Origin: Anaerolineae bacterium
GTDB lineage: Bacteria > Chloroflexota > Anaerolineae > J102
NCBI GenBank assembly: GCA_027036755.1
Contig: JALWDV010000323.1
Location: forward strand, 1-7,854
DNA length: 7,854 nucleotides
Reading direction: 5' to 3'
Shown here: piece by piece, positions 1-3,784 of the stretch
Layout: each line of letters opens with the position of its first letter
Numbering within the stretch: position 1 is the stretch's first letter
The notes under the pieces: generated by a model
Told to the model about the DNA's origin: nothing
The model's input: the letters and a program-made list of their open reading frames with translations, nothing else
Databases searched by the model: none
Translations under genes and position numbers: made by a program

Positions 1-678
1 CCCGCCACACTGAGCATCCCCGCCGACAACAGCGCCCCGCCCACCTGCCCCGACGCGCAAGCGGACGCGCCCGCCATCTGCATGATGCCCGACGTCATCG
101 AGCGGGCGACCTACACGTACATGCTCATGCACGGTTTCGAGCCCAACACCCAGTTCATCGTCTCGGTCACCACGCCCAAGGGTGGGAATGTGAAGCTGAC
201 CGTTCGGGCCAATGACGAGGGCGTGGCCGACGCGCATTGGTATGCGCTGAACAACGAGAAGCTGGGCGTCTACCGGGTGAAGATTCGAGGCGGCGGCAAG
301 AAGTTCAACGGCGCCTTCAAGGTGATAAAAGCGACATCGCCGCATCTGGTGGTGCAAGCGCGTTCGCCCAAACCCGGGACCCCCGTCATCGCCAGCATCA
401 GCGGGCTCAAGCCGCAGACCACCTACGCGCTGGCCCGCTATCGCAGCACGGGCGAGGCCAACGGAGAGGTGCAATTCCAACTGGTGGACGTCACCGACAT
501 TCCCACCGGCAAGGGCGGCGGCGCGCAGATGAAATTCGACACCAGTGCTAATGACGCCGGCGCGCTGTTTATGATGGTCCTCTACGAAAAAGGCGGCGCC
601 CAGCCCCTGGCCAAAGAGGTGTATGCGCCCGGGCGGGAGCTGTACCTGCGCTATCCCTTCGCCTGGGGAGGCGAGTAA
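1..678 (+). CDS. hypothetical beta-rich repeat protein, 5'-truncated by the window edge
   Basis: The frame is open from base 1 to a TAA at 676-678, giving 225 visible residues; the true start lies upstream. An internal Met at 82 is possible but unlikely, because in-frame coding-like sequence precedes it. I do not recognise a family. The visible part looks like tandem beta-sandwich domains: GFEPNTQF (visible residues 45-52) followed by AND-G (70-74) is echoed by GLKPQTTY (135-142) followed by AND-G (183-187). This suggests a duplicated domain with a longer insert in the second copy. The sequence alternates Val/Thr/Tyr-rich strands with Gly/Pro turns, typical of extracytoplasmic proteins, but the N-terminus that would show a signal peptide is outside the window. 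The gene ends 7 nt before the glycosylase gene, so the two may be co-transcribed. Function unknown. Confidence 0.75.
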   Translation, partial: PATLSIPADNSAPPTCPDAQADAPAICMMPDVIERATYTYMLMHGFEPNTQFIVSVTTPKGGNVKLTVRANDEGVADAHWYALNNEKLGVYRVKIRGGGKKFNGAFKVIKATSPHLVVQARSPKPGTPVIASISGLKPQTTYALARYRSTGEANGEVQFQLVDVTDIPTGKGGGAQMKFDTSANDAGALFMMVLYEKGGAQPLAKEVYAPGRELYLRYPFAWGGE

Positions 679-685
679 AAGCGCA

Positions 686-1291
686 ATGTCCGACGAACTC
701 GCCGTCATCCAACGAGAAATACGGGCCTGTCAGCGCTGCGCGCTGGCAGGCTTTCCCATCCAGGGTCCGCCCATCTTTTCGGGCAGCGCCGACGCCCGGC
801 TCATGCTCATCGGTCAGGCGCCGGGCAAGGTGGAGGCCAACGAGACCCTCAAGCCCTTTAGCGGCAGCGCGGGCAAACGCCTGTTCCGCTGGCTGGGTCA
901 GGTGGGATGGGAGGAGCAGGAATTCCGGGAAAATTTCTACATGACCTCGGTGACCAAGTGCTTTCCGGGCCCCAACAAATCGGGGCGGGGCGACCGCGCG
1001 CCCTCGCGCAAAGAGCAGCAGCTTTGCGCCGATTGGCTGGAGGCGGAACTGATGCTGGTGGATCCGGAGGTCATCGTGCCTGTGGGCAAGATGGCCATCG
1101 AGCGCTTTTTCGGGCGCAATCGCAAGCTGGTGGATATCATCGGCGCCCGGTATCAAATCGATGGGCGCATCGTCATCCCCCTGCCGCATCCCTCGGGCGC
1201 GTCCGCCTGGATTCAAAAACCAGCGCATCAGGCTCTCATCCATCGGGCGTTGGGACATCTGGCCATTGTAAAGCGAGAGTTAGGCCTGTAG
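686..1291 (+). CDS. uracil-DNA glycosylase superfamily protein, family 4-like (Fe-S)
   Basis: This 201-residue protein would remove uracil (or a related damaged base) from DNA as the first step of base-excision repair in the cytoplasm. Four cysteines are placed as in Fe-S family 4 enzymes: CQRC (C15, C18), KCFPG (C92) and LCADW (C114). Motif I is GQAPGKVEA (43-51), close to the family 4 GEAPG-ED form but with Gln for Glu. PFSGSAGKRLFRWL (57-70) is the usual segment after it. Motif II is PHPSGAS (167-173), unlike the usual family 4 ending, so the exact family and substrate range are uncertain. Length is normal for family 4 (about 200). The ATG at 686 was chosen because the protein then begins just before the first Cys pair and follows the previous stop by 7 nt. 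An in-frame ATG at 623 would overlap the upstream gene. GGAGG at 667-671 is the only nearby ribosome-binding candidate, with a long spacer. Confidence 0.88.
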   Translation: MSDELAVIQREIRACQRCALAGFPIQGPPIFSGSADARLMLIGQAPGKVEANETLKPFSGSAGKRLFRWLGQVGWEEQEFRENFYMTSVTKCFPGPNKSGRGDRAPSRKEQQLCADWLEAELMLVDPEVIVPVGKMAIERFFGRNRKLVDIIGARYQIDGRIVIPLPHPSGASAWIQKPAHQALIHRALGHLAIVKRELGL

Positions 1292-1359
1292 GGCTTTGTC
1301 GTTAGGCGACCATCTAGGATAAAATGGGCTGTTCACCCTCATGATGCGCCGCGCCGGAT

Positions 1360-1375
1360 GTGCGATCCGTCGCAC
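1360..1375. repeat. hairpin GTGCGA-TCCG-TCGCAC
   Basis: Perfect 6-bp stem with a TCCG loop, followed by TTCTCC. It resembles the hairpin at 3802-3824 inside the annotated 5' end of lon; both have the form GTGCG-N-CGTCGCAC. It could act as a weak terminator for the glycosylase gene, but no run of T follows, so a dispersed hairpin repeat is the better reading. Confidence 0.45.
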
Positions 1376-1391
1376 TTCTCCAGCTCAACCC

Positions 1392-1410
1392 GCCGGATCA
1401 CATATCCGGC
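1392..1410. repeat. hairpin GCCGGAT-CACAT-ATCCGGC
   Basis: Perfect 7-bp stem with a 5-nt loop. The same stem, GCCGGAT/ATCCGGC, occurs with a 2-nt loop in the centre of both MITE-like elements (1764-1779 and 6413-6428). This suggests a shared building block. A weaker TGGGC/GCCCA pair (1411-1433) follows immediately. Confidence 0.45.
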
Positions 1411-1540
1411 TGGGCGCAAGCGCAAGCAGCCCAATGACTTACGCCTCCCTGTACTACTAAAGTAGGCCTGCTGAGCCAACGTTCAAGGCAGCGTTCGTCA
1501 GTTTTGCAGCCTTGGCCGCTGAACCTGCCCCCCGCCCCGG

Positions 1541-1580
1541 CCCTCCCCCGCCAGTCGCTTTGCTCCTTTGCAGGGGAGGG
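1541..1580. repeat. inverted repeat CCCTCCCC / GGGGAGGG
   Basis: Perfect 8-bp arms at 1541-1548 and 1573-1580 around a 24-nt loop containing TTTGCTCCTTTGC. Downstream, TTTGCAAAG and seven or more T residues (about 1591-1605) follow at some distance. Either a dispersed repeat or a transcription terminator would fit; the T run lies too far from the stem for a classical terminator. Confidence 0.4.
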
Positions 1581-1715
1581 AGCCGCTGGTTTGCAAAGTT
1601 TTTTTAGTGAGCGTCTAGAAATAACTTCCCCTTTTCGCTGCATCACTGGCCGAGTAATGAACATTGACAAAATAATCCGGTCATAGGCCCGGGGCGCTTC
1701 GCACCCGCGGCCAGC

Positions 1716-1741
1716 GCCGGGCGATGAAGTCCCCCGGCTAG
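1716..1741 (-). repeat. REP-like hairpin with CTAG head (element 1, left)
   Basis: On the - strand this reads CTAG followed by a 9-bp stem with one mismatch and the loop CTTCA (TGAAG on the + strand, 1725-1729). It faces the partner hairpin at 1788-1812 head to head, as in the paired arrangement called BIME in enterobacteria. Confidence 0.6.
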
Positions 1742-1787
1742 AAACAGCGCCCCTGCGGGGCTTGCCGGATTTATCCGGCGCTGTTTT

Positions 1788-1812
1788 GTAGCCCGGCGAC
1801 TTCATCGCCGGG
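1788..1812 (+). repeat. REP-like hairpin with GTAG head (element 1, right)
   Basis: GTAG at 1788-1791 is followed by a perfect 8-bp stem CCCGGCGA/TCGCCGGG around the loop CTTCA (1800-1804). A GTAG tetranucleotide just 5' of a palindrome is the known signature of REPs processed by RAYT (TnpA-REP, Y1 HUH) transposases. That enzyme is not encoded in this window, so the link is inference. Confidence 0.65.
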
Positions 1813-1893
1813 CGGACGTGGCAAACGCCACTATTGCCGATTTAATTTGTGAACATTCATAACTCGGGCTCTTTAGGCGCAAGCCCCACGCCT

Positions 1894-1942
1894 GCAAGGG
1901 AATTTCTCGGTCGCTGCGCTCCCTCGAAATGACGTAGGAGAG
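1894..1942. repeat. 49-bp direct repeat A, copy 1 (GATTTCTCGGTCGCTGCGCT type)
   Basis: Matches 2162-2210 at 48 of 49 positions; the single difference is A1901 against G2169. The 3' part, ending TCGAAATGACG, is one arm of the CGTCATTTCGA palindrome that is complete at 2121-2202. Here the other arm is absent, so this is a solo half-copy. Similar sequences are common between genes in environmental bacterial genomes (recalled, not searched). Confidence 0.7.
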
Positions 1943-1949
1943 ACGTCAT

Positions 1950-2001
1950 GCGTGATACGTGATGCGTGACGACCTCACGCTTTACGCATTACGCATCACG
2001 C
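1950..2001. repeat. GCGTGATGCGTAATGCG-type imperfect hairpin
   Basis: Left arm 1950-1969 (GCGTGATACGTGATGCGTGA) pairs with right arm 1975-2001, whose reverse complement starts GCGTGATGCGTAATGCG; the loop is CGACC. The right arm has about 7 nt extra. Each arm is itself built from CGTGAT/CGTAAT-like short units. Probably a dispersed non-coding repeat. Confidence 0.55.
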
Positions 2002-2013
2002 CCGTTGCAGACT

Positions 2014-2030
2014 AGCCCGACGCGGGCTTT
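2014..2030 (+). terminator. possible weak intrinsic terminator
   Basis: AGCCCG-ACG-CGGGCT hairpin followed by only TTT then GCC. The stem is good but the T run is too short for confidence, and it lies more than 700 nt from the last upstream gene. It may be another repeat hairpin. Confidence 0.25.
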
Positions 2031-2069
2031 GCCAACCTTCAGCAACCAGCGATCATTCTGTTTTCATAG

Positions 2070-2109
2070 CAGTCCGACGGCGGGCGCACCCGCACCGATA
2101 CGGATGAAA
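2070..2109. repeat. 40-bp direct repeat B, copy 1
   Basis: Matches 2224-2263 at 34 of 40 positions by eye. The centre folds as GCGGG-CGCA-CCCGC. It is preceded by TTTTCATAGCAGT (2061-2073), which also occurs at 2346-2358 just before folC. Confidence 0.6.
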
Positions 2110-2120
2110 ATCCCTTGTTA

Positions 2121-2202
2121 CGTCATTTCGACGACCGTAGGGAGGAGAAATCTCCTCGTTAGCAAGGGGATTTCTCGGTCGCTGCGCTCCCTCGAAATGA
2201 CG
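2121..2202. repeat. CGTCATTTCGA palindromic element
   Basis: Outer arms CGTCATTTCGA (2121-2131) and TCGAAATGACG (2192-2202) are perfect. Inner arms GAGAAATC (2145-2152) and GATTTCTC (2169-2176) are also perfect, so the 82 bp can fold into a long interrupted hairpin. The right half plus flank (2162-2210) is repeat A copy 2. No coding capacity. Confidence 0.65.
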
Positions 2203-2210
2203 TAGGAGAG
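2162..2210. repeat. 49-bp direct repeat A, copy 2
   Basis: Direct copy of 1894-1942 with one difference. It overlaps the right half of the palindromic element at 2121-2202 and extends 8 bp beyond it (TAGGAGAG), so the duplicated unit is not simply the palindrome. Confidence 0.7.
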
Positions 2211-2223
2211 CCTATTTACGGAA

Positions 2224-2263
2224 CAGTCCAACGGCGGGCGAGCCCGCGCCGACACCGATGAAA
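2224..2263. repeat. 40-bp direct repeat B, copy 2
   Basis: Direct copy of 2070-2109 at about 85% identity. Its centre forms a perfect GCGGGC-GA-GCCCGC hairpin. It lies 13 bp after repeat A copy 2, whereas copy 1 of B lies 127 bp after copy 1 of A. Confidence 0.6.
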
Positions 2264-2310
2264 GACGAGGACGCGGATTGACACGGCCTTCGGTCACAGA
2301 TTTTTTGAAT

Positions 2311-2340
2311 TATCCGTGTTTTTCTGTGTTCATCCGTGTT
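2311..2340. repeat. 10-bp-period tandem repeat (TATCCGTGTT units)
   Basis: Three consecutive decamers: TATCCGTGTT, TTTCTGTGTT, CATCCGTGTT. A period of 10 places each unit on about the same face of the helix. It ends 37 bp before the folC start. This type of phrase recurs between genes in many environmental genomes (recalled, not searched), so it may be a dispersed repeat rather than a regulator site. Confidence 0.5.
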
Positions 2341-2347
2341 CTATTTT

Positions 2348-2377
2348 TTCATAGCAGTTACTCCCCATGCTTATACT
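2348..2377 (+). promoter_or_regulatory. possible promoter directly before folC
   Basis: TTCATA (2348-2353) and TATACT (2372-2377), 18 bp apart, resemble a sigma-70 promoter. The -10 abuts the chosen ATG, so transcription would begin inside the first codons. That conflicts with the start at 2378 unless initiation is unusually close. Chance similarity is quite possible in this AT-rich stretch. Confidence 0.2.
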
Positions 2378-3784
2378 ATGACCTCCGACGCCTACGCCCG
2401 CACGCTGCGGGAGATATTCGCCCACGTTGATTACAGCCGCAACCGGCAACACTCCTACAACGCCGAAACTTACAATCTCCATCGGATGCGGGAGCTGGTG
2501 CGGCGCATGGGCGATCCGCAAGACGCGTTCCCCTCGGTGCACATCGCCGGCAGCAAGGGCAAAGGCTCCACCTCGGCCATGACCACGGCCATCTTGCAGG
2601 CCGCGGGCTATCGCACCGGATTGTACACGTCGCCTCATCTGCACACCTTCCGCGAACGCCTGCGCATCGATGGCCAGCTCATCCCCCGCGAGCGGCTGGT
2701 GGCTTTGTGGGAAGAAGCCCGTCCCGTGGTCGAATCCCTGCCCGGAACCACCACCTTCGAGATTATCACCCTGCTGGCGTTCATGCACTTCGCCCGGCCC
2801 CCGGTGGATTGGGCGGTGCTGGAAGTCGGCCTGGGCGGACGGCTGGACGCCACCAACGTGATCTCGCCCGCGGCCTGCGCCATCACCGCGCTGAGCCTGG
2901 AGCACACCGACTTGCTGGGCGATAACATCGCCGACATCGCGGCCGAAAAGGCGGGCGTCATCAAGCCGGGCGCGCCGGTGGTGACAGGCCCGCAGCCGCC
3001 CGCGGCCATGGAAGTCATCCGCCGCACCGCCCGCGAGGTGGGAGCGCCGTTGATTCTCGTGGGAGAAGACTGGCGCTGGGATATCCGCGAACAGACCCCC
3101 GCGGGCCTTTGGCTTGACATTTTCGGCCCAGATAGTACCATTACAGATGTTGAAATCCCCCTGACCGGCGCGCATCAGGCCATCAACGCCACCGTGGCAG
3201 TGGCCCTGGTCTCGGCGCTGAAACCCCGGGGCGTTTCGCTGACGCCCCAGATCATCCGCTCGGGCCTGGCCCGCACCTTTTGGCCCGGACGCCTGGAGGT
3301 GTTGTCGCAGCAACCCGTCATCGTGCTGGATAGCGCCCACAATCGCGACAGCGCCACCCGGCTCAAGAATGCGCTGGGCACATTCGGAAAGCGACGCATC
3401 ATTCTCCTGTTTGGCGTCTCGGGTGATAAAGACATCGAAGGCTTGCTCGAAATTCTGGGAACCGAAGCCCGATCCATCATCCTTACGCGCAGCTTTCACC
3501 CCCGCGCCGCCGATCCGCTCCGGCTGGAGGTCACCGCCCGGGAGATTTTCCCCGACAAAGAAATCATCGCCACCCCGGACGCCGCGATCGGCCTGGACCG
3601 GGCGTTGGCCCTGGCAGATTCCGACGATCTCATCCTAGTGACCGGCTCCATCTTCGTTGTGGCCGCGGTGCGCGAAGCGTGGGCGGCCTTGCATCCCCAG
3701 GCGTTTCCGCCCGATGACTGGGTGCACTTCTCCGAGCCTATCGACGGCCAATTCACGCCCATGCTGCCGAAAGAGAAGCCATGA
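2378..3784 (+). CDS. folC: folylpolyglutamate synthase / dihydrofolate synthase
   Basis: Cytoplasmic ATP-dependent Mur-ligase-family enzyme of folate metabolism. It adds glutamate to tetrahydrofolates and, in bifunctional forms, to dihydropteroate. The 468 residues carry the family landmarks in order: P-loop GSKGKGS (58-64), YTSPHL (83-88), TFE (126-128), EVGLGGRLDATN (149-160), HTDLLGDNIADIAAEKAG (176-193) including the EKAG lysine K191, GAHQAIN (264-270), WPGRLE (302-307) and DSAHN (318-322). The P-loop has Ser-Lys where most bacterial enzymes have Thr-Asn. DHFS activity cannot be decided from this. ATG 2378 was chosen because it gives a normal FolC N-terminus; the in-frame GTG at 2336 would translate the upstream repeat. 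No clear Shine-Dalgarno is present. The stop overlaps the lon ATG (ATGA), so translation is probably coupled if that lon start is used. Confidence 0.95.
   Translation: MTSDAYARTLREIFAHVDYSRNRQHSYNAETYNLHRMRELVRRMGDPQDAFPSVHIAGSKGKGSTSAMTTAILQAAGYRTGLYTSPHLHTFRERLRIDGQLIPRERLVALWEEARPVVESLPGTTTFEIITLLAFMHFARPPVDWAVLEVGLGGRLDATNVISPAACAITALSLEHTDLLGDNIADIAAEKAGVIKPGAPVVTGPQPPAAMEVIRRTAREVGAPLILVGEDWRWDIREQTPAGLWLDIFGPDSTITDVEIPLTGAHQAINATVAVALVSALKPRGVSLTPQIIRSGLARTFWPGRLEVLSQQPVIVLDSAHNRDSATRLKNALGTFGKRRIILLFGVSGDKDIEGLLEILGTEARSIILTRSFHPRAADPLRLEVTAREIFPDKEIIATPDAAIGLDRALALADSDDLILVTGSIFVVAAVREAWAALHPQAFPPDDWVHFSEPIDGQFTPMLPKEKP

Larger units (their letters stand above)
1650..1867. mobile_element. 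MITE-like element 1 carrying a REP doublet core
   Basis: The outer arms 1650-1678 (CCGAGTAATGAACATTGACA...) and 1839-1867 are imperfect inverted repeats of about 29 bp. They enclose the core 1669-1828, which matches the inverted core at 6364-6521 with roughly ten differences by eye. Inside are a hairpin around GGGGCGCTTCGCACCC, two head-to-head REP-like hairpins, GCCCC-TGC-GGGGC (1749-1761) and GCCGGAT-TT-ATCCGGC (1764-1779). No coding capacity is seen, so any movement would need a transposase supplied elsewhere. I could not find a clear target-site duplication, so the outer limits are less certain than for element 2. Confidence 0.55.
1292..2377. other. 1.1-kb gene-free, repeat-dense intergenic island
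   Basis: No convincing gene lies here. Short open frames at 1504-1686 (+), 1966-2205 (+) and 1398-1805 (-) run through hairpins and repeats and resemble nothing. The island holds at least six kinds of repeat: small REP-like hairpins near 1360-1410, a CCCTCCCC/GGGGAGGG inverted repeat, a MITE-like element with a REP doublet, two copies of a 49-bp repeat, two copies of a 40-bp repeat, a CGTGATGCG-type hairpin and a 10-bp-period tandem repeat just before folC. Base composition swings between GC-rich hairpins and AT-rich spacers, unlike the adjacent coding sequence. It probably contains the folC promoter, but none stands out. Confidence 0.85.

Noticed and set aside
623..685. ATG at 623 as the glycosylase start
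   Set aside because: Overlaps the end of the upstream gene by 56 bp and adds 21 residues before the usual N-terminus.
569..1258. 229-codon open frame on the - strand opposite the glycosylase gene
   Set aside because: Overlaps a gene with clear motifs on the + strand; Arg/His/Gly-rich composition typical of a shadow.
1296..1320. Promoter-like TTGTCG and TAGGAT after the glycosylase gene
   Set aside because: The 13-bp spacer is too short and no gene follows.
1398..1805. 135-codon open frame on the - strand in the intergenic island
   Set aside because: Runs through hairpins and the REP doublet; the translation resembles no protein.
1966..2205. 79-codon open frame on the + strand in the intergenic island
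   Set aside because: Made from repeats A and B and the palindromic element; no ribosome binding site.
1894..2263. Possible CRISPR array
   Set aside because: Two different repeats, two copies each, with unequal spacing and no regular spacers or cas genes.
2336..2377. GTG at 2336 as the folC start
   Set aside because: Would translate the decamer repeat and T-rich stretch into residues not seen in FolC; ATG 2378 gives a normal N-terminus.
1292..2377. tRNA, other structured RNA gene or riboswitch in the island
   Set aside because: No cloverleaf or known riboswitch core was recognised; the hairpins belong to repeats.
2330..3499. 389-codon open frame on the - strand opposite folC
   Set aside because: Composition is typical of an antisense frame in GC-rich DNA, and folC on the + strand carries all family motifs.
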